A stretch of DNA of 64,000 bases from Gemmatimonadota bacterium (GCA_028877215.1 JAPPFJ010000005.1:186001-250000), one strand, 5' to 3'; positions 1 through 9,896 are shown, counted from the stretch's first letter. Made by a program: numbers and translations. Notes: generated by a model not told the origin, from the letters alone.

Positions 1-3000
1 TGAAGTCACCCGACTGTTGTCCCTCGGGGTTTTCATCTTCGAGCCAGTCGCTTCCTACGGCGGCAATTGTATAGATGTCGAGGGAGGTTGTATCGTCGTG
101 TTCGATCCAGATTCGTGCAAAGTCAAAGACACCGGCGAAGGTGGTATCTGGATTGCCTTCGACGGCGCGCGGCGCATTGCTGCCGCGCAGAGGGATACGC
201 AACAGCCTCCAGGGCCTGTCGGAAGGATCCGACTGGCTGCCCACGACGAGCACGGAAGGGCCGTCGTACCCGCCCGTCGCTGGATTCCAGCCCCGATCGG
301 ACGCGAGGTCGACGCCATAGTGCAGGTAATGGTTTCGGGTATCCAGGATGCCATTTCGGTTGAGGTCTTCGGAATCGGGTCTCTGCTCCCGCTCGGAATT
401 GTTGTTCTGGGTACCATTAATGCCCGCCGGGTACCGGAAATGAAGGTCCTCCTGGTCGAAATCCACGTCCTTGAAATTGTCGTCCGACGGATCGTCGGGT
501 ACGGTCACGCCGGGGTAGATCAGGCGAAACACCGAATCTTCCTGGGCGTCGGTCAGGCCGTCCAGGCCGATGTCCTCTTCCGGTATGGCCACGTCATCGC
601 CCGTGGGAAAGCCGGGCAGGGGGCGGTCTTCGGTGCGAAACTGCCCGGGAGGCGGCGGGTTGAACGTCGCGTGGTCGAGCGGCAGGTCCGCCCGCTCGGA
701 GATCTCACCCAGATCGATATGCAGCCGGCCGGAATTCCCCCTGACCCAGAGCTCGATAAACTTTGACCGGGAAAAGTCCATGCCAAACAGATAACTCGAA
801 ATGCCCGCCCAGGAGTTTTCAGGGAGGCCGCCGGCCGGGTTCCTTGAGGTCTCGGGAAAGCCGTTGGTGCGATGCGGCTCGAACCGGAGGCTGAGAACGT
901 CGTCGACGATGCTGCTTTCCACGGGAATATCGTCGCGGCTCGGCTGAATCTCGTAGATGGTTATGCGGTCCCGGTCCACCAGATTGTACCAGGTGAGGCG
1001 TCCCTTCGGCATTGAGAGCGGGAGTCCGTTCCGGGTTGGGAAGCTTCCGGCGGACCAGTCGAATTTAAACGTCGAGAACGACTTCCTGCTTTCGGCGCCT
1101 TCGAAGTCATCGATGTACGCTACGTTCTTCGTATTCGGGTTGGGAAGGCTCTGCGCGACTTCCACGTCGACATTGAACGCCGATGGCGCCTGGGTTGAGA
1201 CAAACGGCAGCCGGTTGGCGAGGTCGGTGAGGATCTGCGGTTTGAATCGGAACCGGCCGTTCATATCCCAGATCAGGGTTCGCGCAGGCTCTTCGCCCAC
1301 ACGGACTCGTTGCTGGGTGGCGCTTTCGCTGCCGTAGAGCAGGCTCAGGCCCACCATCGAGACGTTGTCCCTGAACGGGTGCTCCGCCCGGATGCCAAGA
1401 AGGCTCTTCTGCGCGCCACCCAGACCGAACTGGCTCTTGGATCCGTAGTTGATTACCAGGCTGGCGGAAGGATCCGCCGCGAGGTCCGCGGCTTCGCCAA
1501 CCAATACGATTGAGCCGAATTCATAATCGATGTTGTAGTCCCGCCCGCGGGTCAGCGGACGATTGTTCAACAGCACCTCTTCGCTGTTTTCAATCAGGCC
1601 TAACCCCAGTTGGAATTTGGTGGCCCTGCGATTTGATCGGATACGTAGGAAATACTGGCCTTTCTGGGCCCGGGTGGTGTTGTTGGTCGTGTTGTAGATC
1701 TCGGGAACCCGGGTGTCGTCCGATAGCGCCTCTGCGCCGACACCGCGTTCACCGAATGGCTCGAGGTCCGGAAACACAAGGTGGCCGGTTCGTAGATTGA
1801 GGCCCGGCAGGTTCGTGCCTCCGTCAATATCGATCAGGTTGTCCGGAGGCGAGGACTCCGAAGCGCCGTTCGTGTGTCTGTCCAGGCCGAAGATCTGAAG
1901 GTAGGGTGTACCGCTCTGGTTGTCCACCGCCTCCTGGCCGGGCACGTCTCTGAGGATCTCGAGTTCAAAGCCCTCTGGCTCGATGTCACGGCTGCCCAGG
2001 AAATATACGTTTCGCCACGCCAGGTCCCAGGTTGGAAATTCCGGCCTTTGTTGTCGAGCGTGAATGAGTTTCAGTCTGATCTTCGCTTCGGGATCTGAGG
2101 GGTCCTGGATGAAATTCAGGTCGCCGAAGACCCGACCGTCGGCCGTCCGGTATGCAACGGCAAGGGTGTGACTTCGCTGGACCCTCTGGCGGGTCATAAT
2201 CAGATACCCTCTGGCGTCGACCAGAAATTCGGAGCGGTCCAGTTCGTGAAAAAACCCCTCTTCGATACCCCCGCTCTGCGCATCACCCGCATTGGCATCG
2301 GGCTGCGGAGCAGGTCCGTCGGACCAGAACGCATATCCGATCCCGCGTCCGGCGCGCTGCTCAATATCGTTGCGATCGTTGAAGTCATTCAGAAAGACCC
2401 TGACGGAATTGATGTCCACGAGATCCGGGCGCCCGGGTTCGTCCGGAAAACTCCGGCGGTATACCTGGTCGAGGAAGAAGTACCGGTTTTCTTCGTAGTC
2501 ATAGTCCCTGATTCTATGCGCGATTTCCTCCGCCTGACCCTGGAAGGATTTTCGGTTGCTGGCGCCCCGGTCGTGGCTGGTGACCACCGTTACGTCCAAT
2601 CCGCCCAGACGTCCCCGGCCCTTGATTCCGAAAAGACCGCTTCGGTTGGACGAGCTGAAGCCGACCAGACGGGTGCCCGGCAGACTCAGGGAGGTTCTTC
2701 CCGCCTCAATCTCTTGAATGATATCGTCTTCGTCTCCGTCGTAGCGAAACTGCAGCGACTCGCTGATATCTTTCTGGCCGCGGCTGTCTTGCTGCAGGTT
2801 CAGCGTAATACGGTCGCCTATGGTGCCCTGCACGTTTAGCTGGGATTCCTGCTCGAAATTGACGGTGAACCCCTCAGCCGCCCGTGCGCGAACTGTCTGA
2901 GCCTGTCCGCCCACGGTGGTGTTCACGCCCGACAGATCGATGCGCCGCGATCCGGTAATCTTGATATTCGTATCGCCTTCACCGGTAATGACACTCAGTG

Positions 3001-3478
3001 CTTTGGGCACCTTGACGGGTATCTTGATATCCACGAGCGCCCCGCCCATCCCACGGCGAGTTTGCACGGGAAGGCTGAGTTTGTCGGCGACCACGCGACC
3101 AAAGTCGGCGTCGAATTTATATGCGAACAGCCCCTTTATGGTGATGACCGCCGGTATGCCATGAACGACGTCGCCGGCGGCTTTGTAAACCATCAGCGTG
3201 CCCGCATCCGTTTTGAGCAGGCGGGTGACCGTCCGGGTGAACTGTCGCCGTTTTCGGAAGAGAGGTTGAAAGGCGGTGGTACGGGAAAACGTGAGCCTGA
3301 CGGGAGAACGATGGAAGACGTGCGCCGGTGTGTCTCCGAAAGAGAGTTGAATGCCCGGTTCAGCATGGAGCTTGACCGAATCGGACAGAAGACACGTGCT
3401 GAGCACAAAGGCGAGGACCGGAGGAAGCGGGAGGATCGATCCCCATTGTGATTCTCTGAAGATGTATGGGATCTGCAT
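1..3478 (-). CDS. sprA: SprA-like outer-membrane translocon protein, C-terminal part missing
   Basis: An open frame runs from an ATG at 3478 to the window edge without a stop, giving about 1159 residues of a longer protein. Residues 1-40 hold a hydrophobic export signal. Visible SprA-type blocks include IGDRI (about 220-224), an acidic DGDEDDIIQ stretch followed by IEAG (257-260), and YIDDFEGA near residue 790. In Bacteroidota SprA is the giant beta-barrel that forms the type IX secretion channel and is needed for gliding; related proteins occur in other FCB phyla. No other T9SS gene is visible here. Family assignment is strong from these motifs; a role in secretion in this organism is inferred. 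The protein is cut by the window end, not visibly broken. Confidence 0.85.
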   Translation of the reverse strand, partial: MQIPYIFRESQWGSILPLPPVLAFVLSTCLLSDSVKLHAEPGIQLSFGDTPAHVFHRSPVRLTFSRTTAFQPLFRKRRQFTRTVTRLLKTDAGTLMVYKAAGDVVHGIPAVITIKGLFAYKFDADFGRVVADKLSLPVQTRRGMGGALVDIKIPVKVPKALSVITGEGDTNIKITGSRRIDLSGVNTTVGGQAQTVRARAAEGFTVNFEQESQLNVQGTIGDRITLNLQQDSRGQKDISESLQFRYDGDEDDIIQEIEAGRTSLSLPGTRLVGFSSSNRSGLFGIKGRGRLGGLDVTVVTSHDRGASNRKSFQGQAEEIAHRIRDYDYEENRYFFLDQVYRRSFPDEPGRPDLVDINSVRVFLNDFNDRNDIEQRAGRGIGYAFWSDGPAPQPDANAGDAQSGGIEEGFFHELDRSEFLVDARGYLIMTRQRVQRSHTLAVAYRTADGRVFGDLNFIQDPSDPEAKIRLKLIHARQQRPEFPTWDLAWRNVYFLGSRDIEPEGFELEILRDVPGQEAVDNQSGTPYLQIFGLDRHTNGASESSPPDNLIDIDGGTNLPGLNLRTGHLVFPDLEPFGERGVGAEALSDDTRVPEIYNTTNNTTRAQKGQYFLRIRSNRRATKFQLGLGLIENSEEVLLNNRPLTRGRDYNIDYEFGSIVLVGEAADLAADPSASLVINYGSKSQFGLGGAQKSLLGIRAEHPFRDNVSMVGLSLLYGSESATQQRVRVGEEPARTLIWDMNGRFRFKPQILTDLANRLPFVSTQAPSAFNVDVEVAQSLPNPNTKNVAYIDDFEGAESRKSFSTFKFDWSAGSFPTRNGLPLSMPKGRLTWYNLVDRDRITIYEIQPSRDDIPVESSIVDDVLSLRFEPHRTNGFPETSRNPAGGLPENSWAGISSYLFGMDFSRSKFIELWVRGNSGRLHIDLGEISERADLPLDHATFNPPPPGQFRTEDRPLPGFPTGDDVAIPEEDIGLDGLTDAQEDSVFRLIYPGVTVPDDPSDDNFKDVDFDQEDLHFRYPAGINGTQNNNSEREQRPDSEDLNRNGILDTRNHYLHYGVDLASDRGWNPATGGYDGPSVLVVGSQSDPSDRPWRLLRIPLRGSNAPRAVEGNPDTTFAGVFDFARIWIEHDDTTSLDIYTIAAVGSDWLEDENPEGQQSGDF

Positions 3479-3540
3479 GCGTGAATCGGAATGTCTTGGT
3501 CGAGGACGGTCCCACGCGACGTGGTCAGGAGCCGGGGATC

Positions 3541-3568
3541 AGGATAATAATACCGAACCGCGTGTCAA
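3541..3568 (-). promoter_or_regulatory. Candidate sigma70-type promoter for sprA
   Basis: On the minus strand TTGACA (3568-3563) is followed after 16 bases by TATCCT (3546-3541), about 60 bases upstream of the sprA ATG. The -35 is perfect and the -10 moderate. The position fits, but only the sequence pattern supports it. Confidence 0.4.
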
Positions 3569-3768
3569 AGAGCAAGGGAAAACCCGAACCGAATGATTCA
3601 TAAGTAAGACACTTATAAACAATGATTTAGGAATAATATTCTCCACGCCGGGCAGGTGAAGGGTTCAGAAAGGGCTACCGAAGCAAAAAAAATCCGGTAT
3701 ATTCTTGGGTCTTTCGATATCAGTATCTTTAACTCTTTTGAAAACACGCGGTTCCATGGAGGCGGGGT

Positions 3769-5067
3769 ATGGTGCTTTCCCGGTACGTACTGAAAGAGCA
3801 CGTCGTGCCGTTTGTGTTCGGCCTCTCCGTCATCATGTTTCTTCTGGTCGTTGACCTGATTCTGCAGAAGATGGACCTGATGCTCGGAAAAGGAATCGCA
3901 CCGGGTGTCGTTCTGGAGCTTTTTCTGCTAAACACTGCGTGGATGATCGCCCTGGCGGTCCCGATGGCGGTACTGGTCGCCACCCTGATGGCTTTTGGCC
4001 GGCTGAGCGCGGACGGAGAGATTTCTGCCATGCAGGCGCTGGGAATCGGGGTCTTTCGTGTGATTCTGCCAGTTTTTTTTTCCGGCGCTGCGCTGGCGCT
4101 CGGGCTGGTTGTGTTCAACGACCGGGTTCTGCCTGAATTCAACTATCGGGCCCGAATGCTGATGGGAGATATCCAGCGTAAACGGCCCACCGTTGCCCTT
4201 GAGGACAGGAGTGGTGTGTTCATTCAGGATTTCGCCAACTACCGGATTCTGATAGGAGATATCGACAGGCGGACTTCGATGCTCAAGGATGTCCTGATTT
4301 ACAGGTATGAAGCGGGAGGGTACCCGGTATCCATTGCAGCCGAAACCGGTCAGGTTCGAATTGACAGTGAGAGTGACGAAGCACTCGTGACGCTGGAAAA
4401 CGGAGAATGGCATCGGGTGGACAGGGAAGACCCTGACGTTTACATCAGAGCGCGTTTCCAAAAAAAAATTCTGCGCCTCGGGGAAGCCGGCCGACAACTC
4501 ATACGCACCATGTCGCATTACCGGACAGACAGGGAGATGGGACTGGGTGCGATGATGGAAAGAGTGGACGCGCACCAGCGGGAAGCGTCTGCATTACAGG
4601 CCGAAGCGGCTGACAGCGCAGGCGCCGCACTGAAGCGTCTGCTCTTCGAGCCCGGTACCGAACGGCGGCCCGTTGGAATCGTTGCGGACCTGGCCAGGAA
4701 ATCTCGAACCGACGCAGCAATTCGACGTCACAAACTTCGGCAGGCGGACCGGTACCGGGTTGAAATCCACAAGAAACTCTCGATACCTGTAGCGTGTATT
4801 GTCTTCGTTGTCATTGGCGCCCCGCTCGGGATCCGGGTGCGAGGGAGCAGCCCGGCCGTCGGGGCAGGAATCAGCATCGGGTTCTTTCTCTTGTGGTGGC
4901 TCTGTCTGATCAGCGGGGAAACTCTGGCCGATCGCGGATTTGTTTCGCCGTGGGTTGCCATGTGGAGCCCCAACCTCCTGGTTCTCTCCTGCGGTGCATG
5001 GCTCGTATTCGGCACGGTGCTCGAGTGGCGTATCGGTCGATGGAGGAGGCAACCTTGCGCATCCTGA
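3769..5067 (+). CDS. lptF: LptF-type lipopolysaccharide export permease
   Basis: This 432-residue protein is one of the two inner-membrane permeases that, with the LptB ATPase, pull lipopolysaccharide from the inner membrane into the Lpt bridge. Three hydrophobic helices lie at about 14-33, 52-75 and 97-117, then a large soluble periplasmic domain (about 130-330), then three more helices (about 338-355, 363-383, 400-418), the YjgP/YjgQ arrangement. The segment before helix 4 is charged and helical, typical of LptF. GGAGG at 3758-3762 sits six bases before the ATG. The next gene starts inside its 3' end, so the pair is translationally coupled. Which of the two permeases is F and which G is taken from gene order and length. 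Confidence 0.88.
   Translation: MVLSRYVLKEHVVPFVFGLSVIMFLLVVDLILQKMDLMLGKGIAPGVVLELFLLNTAWMIALAVPMAVLVATLMAFGRLSADGEISAMQALGIGVFRVILPVFFSGAALALGLVVFNDRVLPEFNYRARMLMGDIQRKRPTVALEDRSGVFIQDFANYRILIGDIDRRTSMLKDVLIYRYEAGGYPVSIAAETGQVRIDSESDEALVTLENGEWHRVDREDPDVYIRARFQKKILRLGEAGRQLIRTMSHYRTDREMGLGAMMERVDAHQREASALQAEAADSAGAALKRLLFEPGTERRPVGIVADLARKSRTDAAIRRHKLRQADRYRVEIHKKLSIPVACIVFVVIGAPLGIRVRGSSPAVGAGISIGFFLLWWLCLISGETLADRGFVSPWVAMWSPNLLVLSCGAWLVFGTVLEWRIGRWRRQPCAS
5042..5049 (+). promoter_or_regulatory. Shine-Dalgarno that selects the TTG start of lptG
   Basis: GGAGGAGG lies inside the 3' end of lptF, five bases before a TTG at 5055. The nearby in-frame ATG at 5040 overlaps this element and has no ribosome binding site of its own, so TTG is the better start. 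Confidence 0.65.
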
Positions 5068-6125
5068 GTCGATACGTGCAGAAACAGTTCTTCGTATACC
5101 TGGCGTTGTGTTTTGCAGGATTTCTGGCCGTTTTCGTTGTCGTCGACCTGGCCGGCAGGCTGAGTGGCTTTATCGACAGCGGGGTGAGCGGTGGCACGAT
5201 CTTCCTGTATTATGCGCTCTCCGTACCCTATATGGGAATCCTGATCCTGCCGATGGCGATGCTGCTGGCCAGTCTCTTCTGCTTTGGCAATCTCGCGCGC
5301 TTCGGCGAGCTTGCCGCAATGAAATCCGCGGGTATATCGCTTTACAGCATCGCCGCACCCGTTCTGGGGGCCTCTCTTCTCGTGTGTACTGCGTCGTACT
5401 TTCTGACCGACCGGGTCATGCCGGGAGCAAACCGGAAACGCGAGGCAATTGTTCAGGGCAAACGCCGCGCTTTCTTAACACCGGTTGTTTCGCAGGTTGT
5501 CCTTCAGGACGTCAACGGACAGATTCTCTCCGTTGGAACCTATTTCCGCAACGAAGAGCGCGGGGCGCAAGTGACACTGGACACGTATGACGGGATGCGT
5601 CTGGTGGAGAAATTGCGCGCGGAAGAAATGCGGTGGCAGAGCGGGGGATGGACGTTTCTAAAGGGAGAGGTGAGGAGGTTTTCAGAAGCAGGCGGAGAAA
5701 AGATATCCAAGTTTGCGGCAATGCCTGTGCGCAAAGTCACACTCACCCCGGAAGACCTCAGCCGGGACGTTCGTTCCGCGGAGGAGCTGAGTTTTTCCGA
5801 ACTAACCGCGCTCATCCAGCGGAAGCGGCGAATGGGCGATGACGTGGTTCGCGTACAGGTCGCACGTTACATGCGCGTTTCGTTTCCATTCACCGGGTTC
5901 GTGATGGCGTTGTTCGGTATTTCACTCTCGTCCCGTACCCAGCGCGCGGGCAAGCCTCTTCTTGTGGGAATCTGTTTGTTGATCTCGTTCGTCTATTATG
6001 GGTGCATCCAGGCAGGACGTGTGATGGGCTGGAACGGAATCCTGCCACCATTCTCGAGTGCGTGGGCCGCCAATTTCCTGTTCTTGAGTCTGGGCGCGCT
6101 TCTGCTGATCCGGACCCGGAGGTAG
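5055..6125 (+). CDS. lptG: LptG-type lipopolysaccharide export permease
   Basis: The second YjgP/YjgQ permease has 356 residues from the TTG start, the usual LptG length, and begins MRILSRYV, close to the normal start of this family. It has three N-terminal transmembrane helices, a periplasmic domain of about 160 residues, and three C-terminal helices. It is the presumed partner of the preceding LptF in the LptB2FG exporter. The two reading frames overlap by 13 bases. An in-frame ATG at 5040 would add five residues but lacks a ribosome binding site. No lptB is visible in this window. Confidence 0.85.
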   Translation: MRILSRYVQKQFFVYLALCFAGFLAVFVVVDLAGRLSGFIDSGVSGGTIFLYYALSVPYMGILILPMAMLLASLFCFGNLARFGELAAMKSAGISLYSIAAPVLGASLLVCTASYFLTDRVMPGANRKREAIVQGKRRAFLTPVVSQVVLQDVNGQILSVGTYFRNEERGAQVTLDTYDGMRLVEKLRAEEMRWQSGGWTFLKGEVRRFSEAGGEKISKFAAMPVRKVTLTPEDLSRDVRSAEELSFSELTALIQRKRRMGDDVVRVQVARYMRVSFPFTGFVMALFGISLSSRTQRAGKPLLVGICLLISFVYYGCIQAGRVMGWNGILPPFSSAWAANFLFLSLGALLLIRTRR

Positions 6126-6149
6126 GTGACCCGGGCACCGGGCACACAG

Positions 6150-6175
6150 AAAAAAAGACGCATGGTCGATGCGTC
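6150..6175 (-). terminator. Rho-independent terminator of the M23 peptidase gene
   Basis: A 7-bp stem GACGCAT/ATGCGTC (6157-6163 with 6169-6175, five-base loop) is followed, on the minus strand, by seven T (plus-strand A at 6150-6156). It lies 60 bases past the stop of the minus-strand peptidase gene. Confidence 0.7.
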
Positions 6176-6235
6176 CTTTCGTGGGGTTTATTTACGCAGG
6201 AATCGTCGGAATCGGGAGAGACGGTTTCTCCGCGC

Positions 6236-7180
6236 CTACTTATTGTGGATAAACTTTCTCGGATTCACCGGGTGTTCTTTATCCCCGTTCCTTTTCGTCA
6301 CGGCATAGTGCAGATGCGGCGCCGTCGCACGCCCGGATCTTCCCATCTTGCCAACCACCTGCCCGCGTTTCACGGTCTGACCCACCCCAAGCGACGGCTT
6401 CTTCAGCAGATGGGCGTACAGCGTCCTGTAATCCAGTCCGTGGTCGATGGCTATGAACCAGCCGAGATACCTGTCTTTACCCACGGATTCCACGCGGCCG
6501 TTGGCGGTGGCCAGGATTTTCGTACCGGACCGGCCCGCAATGTCGATGCCCTTGTGGAACTGCCGGGCGCCGGTGAATGGATTGGTCCGATAACCGAAAC
6601 CCGAGGAAATCCAGTATCCGGACTGCGGGGGTACCGGAAGAATGGAAGGGGTATGCAGGCGGGCGATCTCGTTCTGGTCGAGGATTGAGCCGATATGATC
6701 GAAACTGGCTTCGAGAAAACGGGCCTCTCGCAGGAGTTGGTCCACGTCGGTATTTGCTCTCGCCAACCGCTCGCCAATGTCGTGGGGCACGTGGCCTTCC
6801 CATTCCGGCGCACCCGTGGTGTATCCGCCCACGCCCATCTTTCGAACGTCGTCTCCCGGTTCGGCCAGATTCACCCAGATGCGGAACTTGCGGTCCATTT
6901 CAGTAAGGTCGTTGACGTTTTCCCTCAGTCCTTCCACCTTTTGCTGCAAACGGCTGACCTGATTCCGGAGCACGGTATTCTCGGACGTCAACGCCAATAG
7001 CTTCGTCTCCTGTTGGCGGTTTACAAAATACCCCAATGCATAAAAGACGACGGCGAGGGCAAGACACCCAAACAACAATGCGGCCCCAAGCCCCCAAACG
7101 GTGGGGCGAGAGGCCCTGACCTGCCGCATCTGATCTCTATTGTGGGGTATGACCATCACCGTCAGGTTTCTCTTCCACAT
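6236..7180 (-). CDS. Membrane-anchored M23 (LytM) peptidoglycan endopeptidase
   Basis: A 314-residue protein with a short cytoplasmic N terminus, one transmembrane helix (about 30-52), a coiled coil (about 55-97) and a C-terminal M23 domain (about 187-310). The zinc-site residues are all visible: H209 and D213 in FHKGIDIAG, H257 in YAH, and H289 and H291 in HLHY. With an intact site this should be an active endopeptidase cutting peptide crosslinks of the cell wall, facing the periplasm. Coiled coil plus LytM domain also occurs in EnvC/NlpD-type amidase activators, but those usually lack the catalytic residues. It converges on lptG and has its own terminator. Confidence 0.85.
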   Translation of the reverse strand: MWKRNLTVMVIPHNRDQMRQVRASRPTVWGLGAALLFGCLALAVVFYALGYFVNRQQETKLLALTSENTVLRNQVSRLQQKVEGLRENVNDLTEMDRKFRIWVNLAEPGDDVRKMGVGGYTTGAPEWEGHVPHDIGERLARANTDVDQLLREARFLEASFDHIGSILDQNEIARLHTPSILPVPPQSGYWISSGFGYRTNPFTGARQFHKGIDIAGRSGTKILATANGRVESVGKDRYLGWFIAIDHGLDYRTLYAHLLKKPSLGVGQTVKRGQVVGKMGRSGRATAPHLHYAVTKRNGDKEHPVNPRKFIHNK

Positions 7181-7515
7181 GTACGAAACCTTTCGTCGTC
7201 GGTTACTTACGCCAAAGACAGATTGTATGCCTGAACTATATTCCGACCGTCAAGAATAACGGACTTTTCAACGAATTTGTCAAGGCAAAACTCGACTGAA
7301 TGGAGCCCTGTCGGGAACCCGCATCGCGGCATGCAAGCACCAACCGGGTATGATGGCGAGCGCACCGGCGCGGTACGTTCGACGACCGGTGTGCTGAGCA
7401 GTCACACACTGTTTTTCTGGGACGATACGGACGGCGACGACCCGGATTCATGGGATCGCCGCGGATTAAGGGAAGCCGACCGGCAGGCGGAGATCAAACG
7501 GTACAGATCGGGCTG
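7181..7515. other. Intergenic stretch without a convincing gene
   Basis: 335 bases between two minus-strand genes. Short open frames on both strands (for example 7277-7519 on plus) lack family resemblance and ribosome binding sites. A TTGACA on the minus strand (7283-7278) could be part of the peptidase promoter but has no good -10 partner. Confidence 0.4.
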
Positions 7516-8865
7516 CTAGGCGGTCGTCATGTGGTCGATGACTTCAGCCTTCAACGTTTCTCTAAGGATCGGGTGATCCACGCAGAAGATACGTACGACT
7601 TTGGCCTGCGTTTCAAAGTTACCGATCAGATACTCCTTGAGCATCGAGACTTCCGGGTCGTCGAACCGAAGAGGGTCGGCTTTGTCAAGGGGAATGTACG
7701 ACCCGAAAAAGACGTTCAGGTTGACTTCGGGACTCTTCCCGAGCCGGGGGATATCGATCAGGATTTCGTCGCCGTCGAGCTTGAGCCCGGTCTTGGCTCC
7801 GAATGTCCTGCACAGTTCGATCTCGAGTTTCCGCCGGTCGGCCGGCTGATAATACAACCCCTCCAGTTTGGCGGTCAGACCGGTTTCTCGTTCCCGTGGG
7901 AAAAAGACCCGCGCTACCTTGTGCAGTCTGCGACGTTTCAGGCGCCCTATCATGCTGTTTCGTCGATCGATGTCCAGCCGATCCATCTCCAGTTCCAGAC
8001 GGTGAATCAGGTCGGCTTCGGTCGCCCGGTTGAAGTCTTCTTCGCCGAGGCTTGAAGCAGGGTGGAGCAACAGATCCTGGACGCCCCGTTTGAACATTGC
8101 ATTTGCAGACCGCACGGCGTGATGCCAGTATACGTTCCGATACATCAGATAACTCGTGAATATGAGCGCTTCCACCGCCGAGACGCCTTTGTAGGTGATC
8201 GCGGGTCGCTGTCCCGCCGGATCGAACGTAATCGAACCCAACAAGCGGTCCCGGTTGACAGATTCGCCGAAGGGCACCCCGCAATAGCGCGCATCTCTCA
8301 GAAGATAGTCGATTTTGTCGGGATCCAGGGTGCCGCTGAGAATATGCGCCAGGCGCATGTCCGAATCGGGGATGTCCACGCTGTTGTTGCGGTAGTCAAT
8401 CACGTTAGCCACCCGAAGGGGGTCCGTCTCTGCCCTCACCAGTGCAGCGTTGACTTCCGTGGAAGGATCCAGTATGATCTGACGGCCACGTTCCTCGTGG
8501 TCGGCGAAAAACATCTGCATTTCTTCGAAGACGTGGCAGAACGGGTAGTGGCCAATATCGTGCAACAGACTGGCGGCCAGCAGAACGCGTGCGTCTTCGA
8601 TATTGATGTCCGGAGGTGGGTCCGCCTGGACAAGCCGGCGAAGAAACTGTCCGGTAATGTGGAAGACGCCCAGCGAGTGTTCAAACCGGGAATGGCGCGC
8701 CCCGGGATACACCAGAAGCACGTGGCCCAGTTGAGAGATGTCACGCAGGCGTTGGAATTCCTCGGCGTCGACCAGCGGGACCAGATATTGGGGAATATGG
8801 ATATGTCCCCAGATCGGATCCCGGATGGCCTTGCCCGAATCCAGAAACCGGAGGTCGACAGGCAT
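7516..8865 (-). CDS. HD-superfamily phosphohydrolase (COG1078/YwfO type)
   Basis: A 449-residue protein with the metal-binding set of the HD superfamily: H63 in RFEHSLG, H102-D103 in LLHDIGH, and a later DPDKIDY block (181-187). The order RHSRFEHS, LLHDIGH, LDPDKIDYL is typical of COG1078 proteins, relatives of dNTP triphosphohydrolases such as YwfO and SAMHD1. The natural substrate is therefore probably a nucleotide, cleaved in the cytosol, but this is not shown by the sequence. The C-terminal 180 residues match no domain I can name beyond the family tail. The ATG at 8865 has a poor ribosome binding site. Confidence 0.8.
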   Translation of the reverse strand: MPVDLRFLDSGKAIRDPIWGHIHIPQYLVPLVDAEEFQRLRDISQLGHVLLVYPGARHSRFEHSLGVFHITGQFLRRLVQADPPPDINIEDARVLLAASLLHDIGHYPFCHVFEEMQMFFADHEERGRQIILDPSTEVNAALVRAETDPLRVANVIDYRNNSVDIPDSDMRLAHILSGTLDPDKIDYLLRDARYCGVPFGESVNRDRLLGSITFDPAGQRPAITYKGVSAVEALIFTSYLMYRNVYWHHAVRSANAMFKRGVQDLLLHPASSLGEEDFNRATEADLIHRLELEMDRLDIDRRNSMIGRLKRRRLHKVARVFFPRERETGLTAKLEGLYYQPADRRKLEIELCRTFGAKTGLKLDGDEILIDIPRLGKSPEVNLNVFFGSYIPLDKADPLRFDDPEVSMLKEYLIGNFETQAKVVRIFCVDHPILRETLKAEVIDHMTTA

Positions 8866-9174
8866 CGAAGAACACTCGGCTGGTGGGGGGTCAGCGGTAC
8901 GCCATCGGGCATTTGGTCCCTGGCGTGGCGCTCGTCATTCGTGTTTTGTCCTTAATGGAATCGTTCGCAATATCGGTATCGACACTACGCAAGTCAAGTC
9001 TGGCGCTGGGAGTTGAGATTTGGTGTGGTTGAGGGTTTCGTACATCGGAATTTACGATACGATACAGGTCGCGGACGGCGCAAGGCCGGAAAACCGTACT
9101 GGCAGTAACGTAACCCCGGAAAGTCGCCGGGCCGAAATTTCGGTGGGGAAGCAAGCATTTCGGAGAAGGTGCCG
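8866..9174. other. Divergent intergenic region
   Basis: 309 bases between the divergent HD hydrolase and endonuclease III-like genes. It must carry both promoters, but no clear -35/-10 pair stands out and no gene is supported. Confidence 0.4.
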
Positions 9175-9891
9175 ATGGGTTTTTCCAAACACTGGTGGAA
9201 TAGCCCGTTGTCTCGGGCGCGAGTTGCCGTAATCGCTGAAATGTCCACCGTACTCGAGGAAACATTCGGTGGCACGGCCCGGGACCTTGAGCGCGCGCGA
9301 CCGGACGGTTTGGACGCGCTGATGCGTACTGTCCTGTCCCAGAATACGACTGACGAAAACCGGGACCGGGCATACGACAGGATGCGTGCGCGGTTTCCGG
9401 ACTGGGGCGACGTGATGGCGGCGGACGTGGCGCAACTGAAGGACGCCATACGCGTGGCGGGGCTGTCGAATACAAAAGCCCCGAATATGCAGGCGTTCCT
9501 GCGCTGGCTGAAGCGCAAACGGGGGAATCTGAACCTGGATTTCCTGCGGGGACTTCCGAATCAGGCCGCGGTATCCCTGTTGACCGAACACCGAGGCATC
9601 GGTGTCAAGACGGCCTATATCGTACTCGCCTTTGCGTTTGATCGGGATATGTGCGCCGTGGATACGCACGTGTATCGCATTCTGCGTCGTGTAGGGCTTG
9701 TCTCATCGCGATGCAGCCGTGAGAAAGCACACACGGAACTCGCGCCTCTGATCCCGGAGGGCCAAGCCAGGGCTTACCATATAAATATGGTTGAATTCGG
9801 CAAGACCGTGTGTACGGCCAGGAATCCGTCCTGCGGCGCATGTCCCGTTTCCAGGCTGTGCAGATACTACCACGAACTTCAGGTCGGATGA
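9175..9891 (+). CDS. Endonuclease III-like DNA glycosylase/AP lyase with Fe-S cluster
   Basis: This 238-residue HhH-GPD protein has the helix-hairpin-helix GIGVKTA (141-147) with the lysine (K145) at the place of the Schiff-base lysine of bifunctional endonuclease III enzymes. It also has the catalytic aspartate D163 in VDTHVYR. A C-terminal [4Fe-4S] loop has C213, C220, C223 and C229 with the canonical C-X6-C-X2-C-X5-C spacing. It should excise oxidised pyrimidines during base excision repair. Start: ATG 9175 follows GGAGAAGG (9162-9169) with a five-base spacer; a GTG at 9169 overlaps that site and is less likely. It stands alone, followed by a REP-like repeat. Confidence 0.85.
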   Translation: MGFSKHWWNSPLSRARVAVIAEMSTVLEETFGGTARDLERARPDGLDALMRTVLSQNTTDENRDRAYDRMRARFPDWGDVMAADVAQLKDAIRVAGLSNTKAPNMQAFLRWLKRKRGNLNLDFLRGLPNQAAVSLLTEHRGIGVKTAYIVLAFAFDRDMCAVDTHVYRILRRVGLVSSRCSREKAHTELAPLIPEGQARAYHINMVEFGKTVCTARNPSCGACPVSRLCRYYHELQVG

Positions 9892-9896
9892 GAATG

